Below, piece after piece: positions 1 to 10,215 of a DNA stretch of 64,000 bases (the stretch's first letter is position 1; every line of letters begins with the position of its first letter). The position numbers were made by a program, and so were the translations under genes. This DNA comes from Psychrobacillus psychrotolerans (lineage in GTDB: Bacteria > Bacillota > Bacilli > Bacillales_A > Planococcaceae). Where the stretch lies: contig NZ_FOXU01000001.1 of assembly GCF_900115805.1 (NCBI RefSeq), forward strand, positions 620,001-684,000, in the 5' to 3' direction. The notes below the pieces were generated by a model. The model was not told the DNA's origin and did no database searches. It worked only from the letters and a program-made list of their open reading frames with translations.

Positions 1-18
1 TTAAAGAACTTATCATTT

Positions 19-50
19 TGAATAACTCCAACTATACGGAGCACATTAAA
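19..50 (+). promoter_or_regulatory. possible forespore-type promoter
   Basis: TGAATA at 19-24 matches the sigma-G -35 consensus. After 19 bases CATTAAA at 44-50 is only a partial match to a CATnnTA-type -10. It sits just upstream of the small hydrophilic protein gene at 71. The call rests on two short motifs and is weak. Confidence 0.25.
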
Positions 51-70
51 CTCTAGGAGGTGACTTAACT

Positions 71-211
71 TTGTCAAACAAAAGCAAACCAAACTTTAAG
101 AAAAAAGAACCAAATTCACGAAGCGATAATCGAGAAGAATTTTCAGGAGAATTATCTTCAAACGAAGCCAAAAGTAAAAATGAAAAACAAAATAACCAAA
201 AGAACAGATAA
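71..211 (+). CDS. small hydrophilic protein, 46 aa, unknown function
   Basis: A TTG-initiated frame preceded by a near-ideal ribosome binding site, AGGAGGTGA at 55-63, seven bases before the start. The product is rich in Lys, Asn, Ser and Glu, has no hydrophobic segment and no Cys, and contains the string EEFSGEL followed by a basic Asn/Gln-rich tail. That tail and the EEF-type motif recall minor small acid-soluble spore proteins such as SspO or the YfhD group, but the resemblance is short and I do not assign a family. It is the only plus-strand gene near the glycogen cluster and converges on glgA, with a shared hairpin between them. Confidence 0.6.
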   Translation: MSNKSKPNFKKKEPNSRSDNREEFSGELSSNEAKSKNEKQNNQKNR

Positions 212-262
212 AAATCATTAATTGGTGTTCTAGGCTCACTTGACTTTTAAGTGCAGACTAAA

Positions 263-301
263 GATGACGCAACTTTTGAGTCTGCGTCATCCTTTCTGTT
301 T
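263..301. terminator. convergent terminator
   Basis: A 9-bp perfect stem (263-271 with 283-291) and 10-11-base loop is followed on the plus strand by a T-rich run. It lies between the 46-aa gene and the glgA stop at 302, so it probably ends transcription from both sides, better on the plus strand. Confidence 0.65.
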
Positions 302-1738
302 TTATTTATCCGATTTTAGGAGTTCCTCATACAATTTTATATATTGTAGAGAAGACGCTGACCAGCTAAAATCCAAACCCATTGCGCGTTCTATCAGGTT
401 GTTCCACTTTGTAGGTTGGAAGCGAAATAGGCCTACTGCACGTTCAATTGTATGTAACAATTCATGGGCATTATAATTAGCAAAGCTGAATCCAGTTCCT
501 TCTTCAGTTATTTCATTGTAAGGAATTACTGTATCCTTCAGCCCACCTGTTTCACGGACGAGCGGCAAGGTTCCGTATCGAAAGGCGAGTAATTGCCCTA
601 TTCCGCATGGCTCAAATTGGGATGGCATTAGAAATATATCTGAACCAGCATAAATTTGTCGAGCCAATGATTCGTCAAAAAACAGATTAGCTGACACCCT
701 ATCAGGATAAATGTCTTCAAAATATCTGAACGATTCTTCATACTGATGATCTCCAGTGCCTAGTAAAACAAACTGAACATCCAAACCGATGATTTCATGA
801 AAGACATGTAAAATCAAATCTATCCCTTTCTGGTCAACTAATCTAGTAACCATTGATATGATCGGAGTATTAGCTTGGATAGGTAGGCCGAGTGTTTCCT
901 GTAAATGTTTTTTATTTGCTGCCTTTCCCTTAGAATCATCGAATGGAAGCAATAAACTTCCATCACTTTTAGGATTATAGCAGTCATTGTCTATTCCATT
1001 TATGATTCCTTGCAGATTATCACCTCTTTTACGTAAAAACCCGTCCAGTTTTTCTCCATAGTAGGAAGACTGTATTTCAGATGCATAGGTTGGACTTACA
1101 GTCGTTAGGCAGTCTGCAAAAGCTAGTCCTCCCTTGAGATAACTAATACTCCCATAAAACTCTAAGGCATCTATACGGTAATATTGGTCGTCAAGATCCA
1201 ATAAATCAGACAGAACTGATTTAGGATATACCCCTTGGTAGCGTAAATTGTGAATGGTAAATACAGTTTTTAATCCCTGATAGTATGGGTTGTTGTTATA
1301 ATTGGCTTTCAATTGGACAGGTATCAATCCTGTTTGCCAGTCATGGCAATGTATTATATTCGGGCGCTCTTCTAAAAAAGGTATAGCTTCTAGTACAGCC
1401 CGAGAGAAGAATGCAAACCGTTCACCATCATCTCTAAATCCATAGCTACCATGTCTTTTAAAATAGTATTCGTTATCCAGAAAATATACGGTTATTCCCT
1501 GATAGTGAATTTTCTCTATACCACAAAATTGACGTCTCCATCCTACAGGTACTTCAATACTTTTAATCCATTGCATTTGTTCTTTAAACTGTAATGGGAG
1601 ATCATCGTATTTAGGCAATATTATGCTAACATTGACGCCCTGTTCTTTTAAAGAATGGGGTAAAGCACCAATCACATCGCCTAACCCCCCTGTCTTTATA
1701 AATGGAGCGCACTCTGAGGCTGCAAATAACACATTCAT
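302..1738 (-). CDS. glgA: glycogen synthase (ADP-glucose), GT5
   Basis: Transfers glucose from ADP-glucose to the non-reducing end of growing alpha-1,4-glucan in the cytoplasm. The 478-residue length is normal for the family. The N-terminal KTGGLGD motif (residues 15-21) binds ADP-glucose, HCHDWQ lies at 130-135, and the C-terminal EPCGIGQ...GTLPLVRETGGL block (from residue 376) is the conserved retaining-glycosyltransferase motif. It is the last gene of glgB-glgC-glgD-glgA, 17 bases after glgD. Glycogen phosphorylase (glgP), which follows glgA in B. subtilis, is absent here. Confidence 0.97.
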   Translation of the reverse strand: MNVLFAASECAPFIKTGGLGDVIGALPHSLKEQGVNVSIILPKYDDLPLQFKEQMQWIKSIEVPVGWRRQFCGIEKIHYQGITVYFLDNEYYFKRHGSYGFRDDGERFAFFSRAVLEAIPFLEERPNIIHCHDWQTGLIPVQLKANYNNNPYYQGLKTVFTIHNLRYQGVYPKSVLSDLLDLDDQYYRIDALEFYGSISYLKGGLAFADCLTTVSPTYASEIQSSYYGEKLDGFLRKRGDNLQGIINGIDNDCYNPKSDGSLLLPFDDSKGKAANKKHLQETLGLPIQANTPIISMVTRLVDQKGIDLILHVFHEIIGLDVQFVLLGTGDHQYEESFRYFEDIYPDRVSANLFFDESLARQIYAGSDIFLMPSQFEPCGIGQLLAFRYGTLPLVRETGGLKDTVIPYNEITEEGTGFSFANYNAHELLHTIERAVGLFRFQPTKWNNLIERAMGLDFSWSASSLQYIKLYEELLKSDK

Positions 1739-1755
1739 GTAAGTGGACCTCCCGT

Positions 1756-2862
1756 TTAAACTACTACTTCTTTTTTGATAACAACCGGCTTATTTATCGC
1801 TGTGATTTTCTGATTTTTAGTGATAATTACTTGTTTATCCGTAATTACGTTTTCTATACGTGCTCCCTCTTCAATATCCCCTTTTTGCATAATGATACTA
1901 TTTTTCACCACCGCTCCCTTTTTAACCTTTACTCCACGAAAAATAATACTATTTTCCACAGTGCCTTCGATAATACATCCATTGGCGATTAATGAGTTAG
2001 ATACCTTGGAGGAATTCGTAAATTCGGCAGGAGCTTCGTGTTTGATCTTGGTGAAAACTTCCCATGAATCATAGAAAAAGTGTCGAAGAATTTCTGGGTT
2101 AAGAAACTCCATATTACTAGCATGGTATGTTTCTAGGGAGTGAATAAATGGCATATAACCTGTGTATTGATACCCTTGCACTTTAAGATTTATCAAGTTA
2201 GCTTTCACAATATCTTTTAAAAAATCATATTCATCGTATTCTATGCAATTCTTTATTAAATCTATTAAAAGTTGTTTCTTAATCACATATGTTTCTAAAC
2301 ATATATGGTCACCTTTCTTCGGTGCTGTAAAAAAGTTTATATCACGAACTGCACCGTCTGTGTCCAGTGAACACTGATGATAAATGGGCCTTTTAACTGC
2401 CCCCCCATCATAATCCTTATACAGAACCGTAATATCTGCTTTATTGCTTTCATGTTTTTTTAACACATCATTAAAGTCAATTTTACAAATATGGTGACCG
2501 GGTGCAATAATTACAGTATCTGCAGTTGCTCGTTGAAAAAATTCTAAATGATCATAGAACTGTTGTAAGTCGCCTTTAATCTTTTCATCTGGATGAATGG
2601 ACGGAAGTATAAATAGACCTTGTGAGCGGTGATCCAAATCCCATTCCTTTCCGGAGCCAAGATGATCCATCAATGACCGATATTTATCTTTGGTGAAAAT
2701 AGCAACTTTACTTATCGAGACGTTCATAAAGTTGGACATTGTAAAGTCAATCATTCGGTAGCGTCCACCAAAAGGTAAGGAAGCTAAACAACGGTGATGG
2801 GTCAATTCTTTTAATATAGGTCTTTCATTTACAAGATTAATAACACCTAAGACATTCCTCAT
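1756..2862 (-). CDS. glgD: GlgD, regulatory subunit of glucose-1-phosphate adenylyltransferase
   Basis: Homologous to GlgC but with the nucleotide-binding Gly-rich loop lost: where GlgC has [10 protein letters not shown], this protein reads VINLVNERPILKEL. The PFGGRYRMIDF segment and C-terminal left-handed beta-helix repeats remain (for example VENSIIFRGVKVKKGAVVKNS). This is the known pattern for GlgD, which is thought to be non-catalytic on its own and to modulate GlgC in a heterotetramer. It starts 12 bases after glgC, so the two are probably translated from one mRNA. Confidence 0.95.
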   Translation of the reverse strand: MRNVLGVINLVNERPILKELTHHRCLASLPFGGRYRMIDFTMSNFMNVSISKVAIFTKDKYRSLMDHLGSGKEWDLDHRSQGLFILPSIHPDEKIKGDLQQFYDHLEFFQRATADTVIIAPGHHICKIDFNDVLKKHESNKADITVLYKDYDGGAVKRPIYHQCSLDTDGAVRDINFFTAPKKGDHICLETYVIKKQLLIDLIKNCIEYDEYDFLKDIVKANLINLKVQGYQYTGYMPFIHSLETYHASNMEFLNPEILRHFFYDSWEVFTKIKHEAPAEFTNSSKVSNSLIANGCIIEGTVENSIIFRGVKVKKGAVVKNSIIMQKGDIEEGARIENVITDKQVIITKNQKITAINKPVVIKKEVVV

Positions 2863-2874
2863 TAAAAATACCTC

Positions 2875-4035
2875 CTAATATAAAGCTTGCAGCAAAGCAC
2901 TTTCCGAAGATATTTGTTGATTTTCTCCTATTAATATAAGTCCTTTTTTCGTGTCAGAGATTATTGCCCCATCTTCTATAACTGTACCGCTACCGATTAT
3001 TGCTTTTTCTATTATTACATTATTTCCAATTTTTACATTTGGCATAATAACCGAATTCTTTACATTTGAGCCACTTCCAACTTGAACATTATATGACAGA
3101 ACAGAATGGTCGACATTCCCAAATACTAAACAGCCTTCATTCACTAAGGATTGGGTTACATTCGCATCTTCTGATATATATTGTGGAGGGTGGTTAGCGT
3201 TTCCTGCGTAAATTTGCCAGTTTGGATCTCCTAACTTAAAATTTGATGGTTCTTCCAATAGATCCATATGTGCCTCCCACAAGCTTTCAATCGTCCCGAC
3301 ATCTTTCCAGTAGTCTTTAAATCGGTACGCTTGTAGTTTTGCTTCATTCTTCAGCATTTTTGGTATAATATCTTTTCCAAAGTCATTAGAAGAGCTAATA
3401 TCCTCTTCGTCTTCTGTTAAATATTGTTTAAGATGGTTCCAATTAAATATATATACACCCATGGAGGCTAGGTTACTTTTTGGATTTTGTGGTTTTTCAT
3501 CGAATTGTATAATTTGATCAGTTTCGTTGGTATTCATAATACCAAAGCGATTTGCTTCTGCCCAAGGTACCTCTATGACAGCAATGGTCGCATGTGCATC
3601 ATTTTCCATATGATCTTCAAGCATTTTATTATAATCCATCTTATAAATATGATCCCCCGAAATTACAAGTACATATTCCGGATCATTATGATCGATAAAG
3701 TGAAAATTTTGGTACACAGCATTAGCCGTACCTTTATACCATTCACCGCCATCTTTCCCTTGATAAGGTGGAAGCATAGAAACCCCACCGTTATTACGGT
3801 CCAGATCCCATGGCCGTCCGTTTCCAATATATGAATTTAAAATATGCGGCCGATATTGAGTAAGTATGCCGACGGTATCGATACCCGAATGTGTACAGTT
3901 ACTTAACGTAAAATCGATAATTCGGTATTTCCCTCCAAATGGTACTGCGGGTTTAGCTAAGTCACTCGTCAATTCCCCGAGCCTCGAACCTTGACCTCCT
4001 GCTAAAAGCATTGCAATCCACTTTTTAGATGCCAT
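2875..4035 (-). CDS. glgC: glucose-1-phosphate adenylyltransferase, catalytic subunit
   Basis: Makes ADP-glucose and pyrophosphate from ATP and glucose 1-phosphate, the committed step of glycogen synthesis. Visible motifs are [10 protein letters not shown] at residues 13-22, [15 protein letters not shown] at 28-42 and the catalytic-loop SGDHIYKMD at 126-134. A C-terminal beta-helix follows, ending in a run of hexapeptide-like repeats. The start codon overlaps the 3' end of glgB by 11 bases, which indicates translational coupling. Confidence 0.97.
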   Translation of the reverse strand: MASKKWIAMLLAGGQGSRLGELTSDLAKPAVPFGGKYRIIDFTLSNCTHSGIDTVGILTQYRPHILNSYIGNGRPWDLDRNNGGVSMLPPYQGKDGGEWYKGTANAVYQNFHFIDHNDPEYVLVISGDHIYKMDYNKMLEDHMENDAHATIAVIEVPWAEANRFGIMNTNETDQIIQFDEKPQNPKSNLASMGVYIFNWNHLKQYLTEDEEDISSSNDFGKDIIPKMLKNEAKLQAYRFKDYWKDVGTIESLWEAHMDLLEEPSNFKLGDPNWQIYAGNANHPPQYISEDANVTQSLVNEGCLVFGNVDHSVLSYNVQVGSGSNVKNSVIMPNVKIGNNVIIEKAIIGSGTVIEDGAIISDTKKGLILIGENQQISSESALLQALY

Positions 4036-5974
4036 TTAGATGGTCTCCCCTTTTTCTAGTTTTTGTTTCTTTCATGAATATCGCCATTCCTAATGGTGGT
4101 ACAGTTATTTCTAGGCTATAAGGTTGATTGTTACGAGGAAATGGATTAGTGCTCCTAATAGTAGAATTCAACTGTCCCGAACCACCAAATGATGCAGCAT
4201 CACTACTAAATGCTTCATAATAATTACCTTTAGTAGGAACTCCTATTTGATAATTGTGGTAAACCTCGGTTGAAAAATTACAAACTATAATGCAGTAATC
4301 ACCCTTACGTTTTCCTTTTCTCATAAACGTAATCACACTTTGTTCCGTATTGTCTGCATCGATCCACTGAAATCCGGCTTGCTCATGATCCAGCCGCCAA
4401 AGGGAAGTGGTTTTTTGATAAAATTTATTTAACTCTTTATAGTAATTAAAAAAACTAGAGTGAGCGTCAAAATCTAACAGCATCCAATCCATCTCCTGCT
4501 GATATTTCCATTCGTCAAATTGACCAAATTCACTACCCATAAATAAAAGCTTTTTGCCGGGATGCGTAAACAAATAGCCAAATAAAAGGCGTAAGTTCGC
4601 AAATTTTTGCCAGTAATCCCCGGGCATTTTATTTAGTAATGACTTTTTGCCGTGAACCATTTCATCATGCGAAAATGGAAGAACAAAGTTTTCCGAAAAT
4701 GCATATAAAAAGGAAAAGGTTAATAAGTGATGATGCTTCGGTCGTTCATTCACATCCAGCTTCATATATTTGAGTACATCATTAGACCAGCCCATATTCC
4801 ATTTGTAGTTAAACCCAAGACCCCCTAGACTTGTAGGACTTGTTACAAGTGGCCATTCCGTAGCTTCCTCCGCCATCATAAGTGCGCCAGGAAATCTCCG
4901 GAAAATGATTTCATTTAGCTTTTTTAGAAATTCAATTGCTTCGAGATTCTCTCCTCCACCATACTGATTCTTCAACTCTACAGGAAGAGGATTATCATGA
5001 TTTAAATAAATCATGGATGAAACTGCATCAATCCGAAATCCATCTACATGATAGACATCCATCCAAAATATGGCGTTTGAAATGAGAAAGCTGACGACTT
5101 CGGGTTTACTATAGTCAAAGCTATATGTTCCCCAGATAGGTCTCTCTGCTCGCATGGGATCTGCTGATTCGAACAGAGGCGTCCCATCAAATCTTCCAAG
5201 TCCATGGATATCCTTACAAAAATGCGCTGGCACCCAATCAAGAATCACACCAAGCCCTTGTTGATGGCATTGATCTATAAAATACATTAATTGCTCAGGC
5301 GTCCCATATCTGCTAGTCGCTGAATAATAACCAGTAATTTGGTAACCCCATGAACCATCGTAAGGATGCTCCATAACAGGCATTAACTCAATATGGGTAA
5401 ATCCATTATCGATTGCATACTCAATTAGTTCGTCAGCAAATTCTTGATAACTATAAAACTCACCATCTTCTTTTTGTTTCCAGGAAGCCAAATGAACTTC
5501 ATAAATAGCCATCGGTTTATGATACATATCTTTCTTTACTCGCTGAGTCATCCATTTCTGATCTGACCATTCAAATGCATTTAAATTGTAGATAATAGAA
5601 GCTGTTTCTGGTCGAAGCTGCGTATAAAAAGCATAAGGATCTGCTTTTAATACTTTTTGTCCGTCTGGACCTGTAACCTCATACTTATAAATATCTCCTT
5701 GTGCTAAGTCGGGAACAAATAGCACCCAGATTCCAGATTGATCCAAACGTTCCAATCGATGCATTGTACCAATCCAATTGTTAAAATTACCTACAACCGA
5801 TACCTTTTTAGCATTCGGTGCCCAAACTGCAAAACGAACTCCTTGCACTTCGTTCTCTTCAATTAGATGAGCTCCAAGCATCTTATAGCTTTCATACAAT
5901 GTTCCTTCATGAAAAAGGTATACATCAAAATCACTTGGGAGTCGCCGGTGATCCAACTTCATAATCTCTACCAT
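4025..5974 (-). CDS. glgB: 1,4-alpha-glucan branching enzyme, GH13
   Basis: Introduces alpha-1,6 branches into glycogen. A CBM48-type N-terminal domain ([22 protein letters not shown], about 46-67) precedes the GH13 barrel. The nucleophile Asp is in [10 protein letters not shown] (D316), the acid/base Glu in MAEEATEWP (E369), and the third carboxylate in [10 protein letters not shown]. The 649-residue length is typical. A binding site GAGGTG sits five bases before the chosen ATG, which favours it over the Met four codons later. It is the first gene of the glg operon; the GH15-like gene upstream is separated by a terminator. Confidence 0.97.
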   Translation of the reverse strand: MVEIMKLDHRRLPSDFDVYLFHEGTLYESYKMLGAHLIEENEVQGVRFAVWAPNAKKVSVVGNFNNWIGTMHRLERLDQSGIWVLFVPDLAQGDIYKYEVTGPDGQKVLKADPYAFYTQLRPETASIIYNLNAFEWSDQKWMTQRVKKDMYHKPMAIYEVHLASWKQKEDGEFYSYQEFADELIEYAIDNGFTHIELMPVMEHPYDGSWGYQITGYYSATSRYGTPEQLMYFIDQCHQQGLGVILDWVPAHFCKDIHGLGRFDGTPLFESADPMRAERPIWGTYSFDYSKPEVVSFLISNAIFWMDVYHVDGFRIDAVSSMIYLNHDNPLPVELKNQYGGGENLEAIEFLKKLNEIIFRRFPGALMMAEEATEWPLVTSPTSLGGLGFNYKWNMGWSNDVLKYMKLDVNERPKHHHLLTFSFLYAFSENFVLPFSHDEMVHGKKSLLNKMPGDYWQKFANLRLLFGYLFTHPGKKLLFMGSEFGQFDEWKYQQEMDWMLLDFDAHSSFFNYYKELNKFYQKTTSLWRLDHEQAGFQWIDADNTEQSVITFMRKGKRKGDYCIIVCNFSTEVYHNYQIGVPTKGNYYEAFSSDAASFGGSGQLNSTIRSTNPFPRNNQPYSLEITVPPLGMAIFMKETKTRKRGDHLNGI

Positions 5975-6100
5975 TTAAACACCTCTTTCAATCTATGATT
6001 CTTTTCATTCAAATACCAGTTCTCCCCTAAATTATTCGCCATTAATCTTTAAACACCTTTTAATATTTCACTATTTCCAATAATATATAAATTTCGACAA

Positions 6101-6128
6101 AATAAAAAATCCTCCATGCACTGAAGGA
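6101..6128 (-). terminator. terminator of the GH15-like gene
   Basis: On the minus strand a 7-bp stem with a 5-base loop (6110-6128) is followed by a T-rich run (6101-6109). It separates the GH15-like gene from glgB, so the two are probably distinct transcription units. Confidence 0.65.
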
Positions 6129-6196
6129 CTTTTACTAATATATTTTGTTCTGTAAATATTAATAACGATAATACACTAAAGTGCATTGACCAGAGA

Positions 6197-7225
6197 TTAG
6201 CTATTAGCTGTCCTCCCTTTTGGGGTAGAAGATGCATCAATCATACGATTTAAAAATAAGTAGGAAAGTGAGACAGACCAAGCAAGTGGAGTGTTACCAT
6301 TTGGAACATTTTTACCACCAATATATAACTCAGGAACTTCCCAATTTTCTGGGATAATTCGCTCTGTTTTACTAATATATTCGAAAGCTTTGTCATACAT
6401 ACCTAGCTCCAAATAACATAGTCCGAGCCAAGGTAGTCCAAAGCACCATTCTGCTTCGCTGCCTTCGTTATAATACTGATCATTGTGATAACGAATACAG
6501 CCATGTGTGCGTTCAAGTTTTTCAGAAACCATTTCAACTATTTTAAGAGCAGTTTTCCTTTCAACTATACGATATGGATAGATTATTGAAAGCAGGGATA
6601 AATCTGTTTCTTTCGTTTCACTTTCTCTAGGTAAAAGAAAACGCAACGTCTCTTCACCTTTTTGAATTAGTTCATCCTTTACGTTTACTAACATTTTCAC
6701 AGAACGTAATCCAGCAACACAAGCTCCTACACTTGAGGCATGAAGTTCCATATTCTCTTCCCACATACCATTATCCTTTGCCTGCCAGTATTGAAGACAC
6801 TCTAAATAATCGACCAGCTTCTGAACAATAGCGATATCTTTCTCATCACGAATAACTTTATGACCATGGCTCACCCCTACTCCCACACCCCATAAAAATG
6901 CTCCAATTGCATCATTTTGAGCGTGACCCCATTCTTGGTTCAATTCCTCTAAATCTGTAGAATAGCGTGAGTGGATATATTCAAAAAGGTAGACTGGTTT
7001 TTGTTCTCTATGGATGTCTATTTTCCATTCATAGGTTTTAAATAGATCAAATAACGCATAATATGCTTTTTCATACCGATCAGATTGGCTTTGTAAAAAA
7101 GGCAAAACTGTGTATACAATATCACGTATCCAGACATAATTGTAGTCTTGCGAAACACTGGCAGTATAGGCTCCATTCGGTAAACGCATCCGATCTAAAA
7201 CTTCCATAGCATTGTTGACTTTCAT
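6197..7225 (-). CDS. GH15-like (glucoamylase / phosphorylase-kinase-alpha-like) protein
   Basis: An (alpha/alpha)-type glucanase-like protein of 342 residues with no signal peptide, so probably cytoplasmic. GH15-type motifs are present: YVWIRD (30-35), GHAQNDAIGAFLW (100-112), GMWEENMELHASS (153-165, with the candidate catalytic Glu 156/157) and SEAEWCFGLPWLG (256-268, Glu 257/259). It is far shorter than secreted glucoamylases (about 600 residues or more). The ribosome binding site AAAGGAGG is strong. Its place directly upstream of a glycogen operon that lacks glgP suggests a role in glycogen or maltodextrin breakdown. That role is inference; the protein could also be a non-catalytic glucan-binding regulator. 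Confidence 0.8.
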   Translation of the reverse strand: MKVNNAMEVLDRMRLPNGAYTASVSQDYNYVWIRDIVYTVLPFLQSQSDRYEKAYYALFDLFKTYEWKIDIHREQKPVYLFEYIHSRYSTDLEELNQEWGHAQNDAIGAFLWGVGVGVSHGHKVIRDEKDIAIVQKLVDYLECLQYWQAKDNGMWEENMELHASSVGACVAGLRSVKMLVNVKDELIQKGEETLRFLLPRESETKETDLSLLSIIYPYRIVERKTALKIVEMVSEKLERTHGCIRYHNDQYYNEGSEAEWCFGLPWLGLCYLELGMYDKAFEYISKTERIIPENWEVPELYIGGKNVPNGNTPLAWSVSLSYLFLNRMIDASSTPKGRTANS

Positions 7226-7510
7226 ATACGAGACCTCCTTTAATAATATCTATACAGTGATTGTTAACCAATTTCTTTTATTCTAGACAATTTAAACAAA
7301 GACGAAAGTGCTTTCATTAAAACATTTAATAATTATATATTATGCAAAATTTTTTAATTGGAAAAGCAACAGTACCTAGTCTTTAAAAATCTTTATTTTC
7401 TTAGTTACAAATTTCAGATTCTACTATGCGTTTAGTATCCAATGCTACTACTACCCAAGATTTTAATTTGTAAATCAGCATTTGGGATTTAGTTAACTTT
7501 ATAAAATAAT
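7226..7510. other. intergenic region without a recognised gene
   Basis: AT-rich sequence between the GH15-like gene and the terminator of the flavin monooxygenase gene. It must hold the GH15 gene promoter, but I could not pick a convincing -35/-10 pair. No coding frame with a ribosome binding site was seen. Confidence 0.5.
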
Positions 7511-7550
7511 AAAAAAAACATAACGAGGTCCTTTAGGGATTCGTCATGTT
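7511..7550 (-). terminator. terminator of the flavin monooxygenase gene
   Basis: On the minus strand a 10-bp stem (7517-7526 with 7541-7550, one G-U pair), with a small inner TCC/GGA pairing in the loop, is followed by an eight-base T run. It lies just after the stop at 7561. Confidence 0.85.
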
Positions 7551-7560
7551 TCGTTTGCTG

Positions 7561-8568
7561 TTAAAGTTGGTCAACGGCTTCCTTGAATATTTCATATGAA
7601 CGTTTTCTAGCTTCCTGGTCATAAACATATGTAACAGCCATCAATTCATTTACATGGTATATTTCTAAGAATGGTTTTAATTGCTCAGTTATTGTATTTC
7701 GACTGCCTTTAAAAGTATAAGTCGACATTGCACGTACTGCATTTTCCTCTAAATGATTCCACACACCATTCAAGCTTTCCACTGGCGGCTGTAATAAGCT
7801 CTTTTTACCAGACACCACATTTAAATAAAATCGATCACTAGTAGTAGAAAGTAGTTTCGCTTCTTCATCAGTTTCTGCTCCTATTACATTTACACAAACA
7901 ATCACATAAGGTTCAGATAAATACTCTGAAGGAACAAACTGATTTCGGTAAATTTGTATTGCATGTTCCAACTGCTGAGGAGCAAAATGTGCAGCAAATG
8001 CATACGGTAGTCCTAAACGAGCAGCTAATTGTGCACTTGAAGTACTTGAACCTAGAATATATATTGGTACATTGGCACCGACTCCCGGAAATGCGCGAAC
8101 AGTTCCTTGGTTATCTAGCGATTTAAAGTAATTTTGCAATTCTACCACGTCCTGTGGAAAAGAAAAAGCAGTTTCCTGTGTAGTCCTGCGGAGTGCACGA
8201 GCTGTTTGCATGTCTGTACCAGGTGCACGACCAAGTCCTAAATCTAGTCTATTTGGATAGATATTTTCCAGTGTCCCAAACTGCTCTGCAACTACAAGAG
8301 GTGCATGATTTGGTAACATAATTCCACCTGATCCTACTTTAATCGTTTCGGTATTTTCCAACACATGGCCGATTAGAATGGAAGTTGCTGAACTAACAAC
8401 ATTCGGTGAATTATGATGTTCTGTTAGCCAGTATCGACTGTAACCGATCTTTTCTACGTGTTGCGCTAGGCTAACCATATCCTTAAAAGCCTCTTTGTTT
8501 GTTTGGCCTTCCTTTACTGCCACTAAATCCAAAACTGATACAGGAACAGGTTGAAGTCTCTTATTCAT
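7561..8568 (-). CDS. LLM-class flavin-dependent oxidoreductase (luciferase-like monooxygenase)
   Basis: A 335-residue TIM-barrel monooxygenase of the bacterial luciferase-like superfamily, MsnO8/YwcH/YceB-type. Supporting strings are [15 protein letters not shown] near the N-terminus, [17 protein letters not shown] (the EHH motif of this group), [23 protein letters not shown] and [11 protein letters not shown]. Members use reduced FMN and oxygen; the substrate is not predictable. I chose the second Met because AAGGGAAG lies about seven bases before it and family members begin here. A frame-compatible upstream ATG at 8586 has a poorer binding site. It is monocistronic, bounded by terminators. 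Confidence 0.88.
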   Translation of the reverse strand: MNKRLQPVPVSVLDLVAVKEGQTNKEAFKDMVSLAQHVEKIGYSRYWLTEHHNSPNVVSSATSILIGHVLENTETIKVGSGGIMLPNHAPLVVAEQFGTLENIYPNRLDLGLGRAPGTDMQTARALRRTTQETAFSFPQDVVELQNYFKSLDNQGTVRAFPGVGANVPIYILGSSTSSAQLAARLGLPYAFAAHFAPQQLEHAIQIYRNQFVPSEYLSEPYVIVCVNVIGAETDEEAKLLSTTSDRFYLNVVSGKKSLLQPPVESLNGVWNHLEENAVRAMSTYTFKGSRNTITEQLKPFLEIYHVNELMAVTYVYDQEARKRSYEIFKEAVDQL

Positions 8569-8683
8569 ATATTTACTTCCCTTCATTATATAACGTCTCC
8601 ATTAGATAATAGAATCAAGTTACTATTACTTCAAGGTATCTGCTTGATAAGACTTATAAACTATTTGTATAGAAGACATACAA

Positions 8684-8713
8684 CAACCCCATCTAAGTAA
8701 AAGGATGGGGTTG
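8684..8713 (-). terminator. terminator of the hpaB-like gene
   Basis: A perfect 10-bp inverted repeat (8684-8693 with 8704-8713) 54 bases after the hydroxylase stop. On the minus strand it is followed by a short, imperfect T-rich stretch, so termination may be partial. Confidence 0.6.
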
Positions 8714-8766
8714 GCTCTATACAATTATAGGTTGTTATGTCACCGTATTTAAATACTACATTTCTC

Positions 8767-10215
8767 TTAATGTTCCTTAGATAAATCGAGAAAATCTTTC
8801 ACTCGTTGCATATATTCATCTGCGTCATAGGAGAAGTATAGCTGACTAGCTAGTCTAACAGGATCACCGAAGAAGAAACGTTCGTATAACGTTTGCCGAG
8901 TACCAAAAGAACTCATTGTTAAATCCCACGCTAAGCGGAAAAGTTGTACACGATCCTCACCCGTATTTTCATGAGATTGTAAGTAATGATTTAATTCATT
9001 TCCTACAGGTGATTGAAAAGTATTTCCTGTTGGAATAGACATTAATCCACTGGCACCTAATAGTTGAATAATTTCTGTAAAACGTGGATATACGCGAGGA
9101 TATACATTCATAGCAATTTGTAATGTCGACCGATCTGGCTGCATCCATCCACCTTTGTCTATTTTGGCTTCTACTTCTGATTTAATCACTAGTGCTTTCA
9201 TCGTTTCCAACGCAATAATTATTTCAGAGACTTTTTCTTGCACATGTTGGTATTCCCCAATATTAATAGTTTCAATAATAGAGTGGACTATTCCTAATAT
9301 GAATTCGGTTTTCACAATTTGCCTAGATACTACTTGATGAAGTGTAAAAGGCAAGAAAGAATTCGATCTCATAAAAATATTGGTGATAGGAACATTATCA
9401 TAAAAAAATACACGTTCCCAAGGCACTAATACGTTATCAAATACAACAATACTATCCATTTCTTCAAACCTTGAACTTAATGGATAGTTAAAAGACGAAT
9501 CACCTCCAACAAATGATTCTCTACATATGAACCTTAACCCTGTTGTATTACTAGGTATTGAAAATGCGAAACCATTTCCATCTTCTTCCTTCCCGTTTGC
9601 AGAGATAACTAAAAGCTCATCCGTTATTCCACCTTGTGTCGCAAGAAGTCGAGCCCCTTTTATAATAATTCCATGCTCGTTTTTATCTACAATTTTTGCA
9701 GCAATTGGCTCTTTCGAACGTTCTATATACAGTTGAGTCCGATTTACTTGTGGCTCTATAAATGTATGAGTCATAGAAATATCTTTTTCTCTTGCGTATT
9801 CATAAAATGATTGTAGGTTTTCTGGGAAACAGTTTTTTTGATCCTGCAAAAGGTGCACAGATGAAGCTAGAGCCATTAAAACTGTGTTCATATAATCTGG
9901 ACTTCTCCCCATTAACCCGTTGTTACTTCTAGCCCATTGCTGAATCATTGTGCGTCTTGTTACTAAATCTTCCTTCGTCTTTGGCTGTAAATATGAAATA
10001 CCAACCCTATTTTTAGTTGTTGGAGATAGATACGTTAAAATATCCTTTAAGTCTTGATGATGCTGAAGTTCATATAATGCAGCCTGACTCTTAATAATTC
10101 CTTTAAACGCAGGATGCTCCGAAATGTTACCTGTTACACGTTTCCCCTCAATCCAAATATCCGTTTTTAGCTGATCAATCCGTTCAATATACTGTCTCCC
10201 CGTTATAGCCGGCAT
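8767..10215 (-). CDS. 4-hydroxyphenylacetate 3-monooxygenase-type oxygenase (HpaB/YoaI family)
   Basis: A 482-residue FADH2-dependent aromatic hydroxylase of the acyl-CoA dehydrogenase fold. It begins PAITGRQYIERI and contains THTFIEPQVNRTQ, FVGGDSSFNYPLSSRFEEMDS, VFDNVLVPWERVFFYDN and a C-terminal GASGLMSIP...TGEDRVQLFRLAWDLTMSSFGTRQ block, all typical of HpaB. B. subtilis YoaI has almost the same length. Such oxygenases normally need a flavin reductase partner (HpaC), and none is encoded nearby, so the electron source must be elsewhere. The substrate may be 4-hydroxyphenylacetate or another phenol. GGGGTGA precedes the ATG closely. Confidence 0.88.
   Translation of the reverse strand: MPAITGRQYIERIDQLKTDIWIEGKRVTGNISEHPAFKGIIKSQAALYELQHHQDLKDILTYLSPTTKNRVGISYLQPKTKEDLVTRRTMIQQWARSNNGLMGRSPDYMNTVLMALASSVHLLQDQKNCFPENLQSFYEYAREKDISMTHTFIEPQVNRTQLYIERSKEPIAAKIVDKNEHGIIIKGARLLATQGGITDELLVISANGKEEDGNGFAFSIPSNTTGLRFICRESFVGGDSSFNYPLSSRFEEMDSIVVFDNVLVPWERVFFYDNVPITNIFMRSNSFLPFTLHQVVSRQIVKTEFILGIVHSIIETINIGEYQHVQEKVSEIIIALETMKALVIKSEVEAKIDKGGWMQPDRSTLQIAMNVYPRVYPRFTEIIQLLGASGLMSIPTGNTFQSPVGNELNHYLQSHENTGEDRVQLFRLAWDLTMSSFGTRQTLYERFFFGDPVRLASQLYFSYDADEYMQRVKDFLDLSKEH

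Noticed and set aside
1756-2862. glgD as a broken glgC pseudogene
   Set aside because: The loss of the nucleotide loop is the normal state of GlgD; the frame is intact and full length.
5985-6015. Sigma-E-like promoter before glgB (GGTATTT and CATAGATT)
   Set aside because: The -10-like element is 15 bases from the ATG, which would put the transcription start at or within the ribosome binding site.
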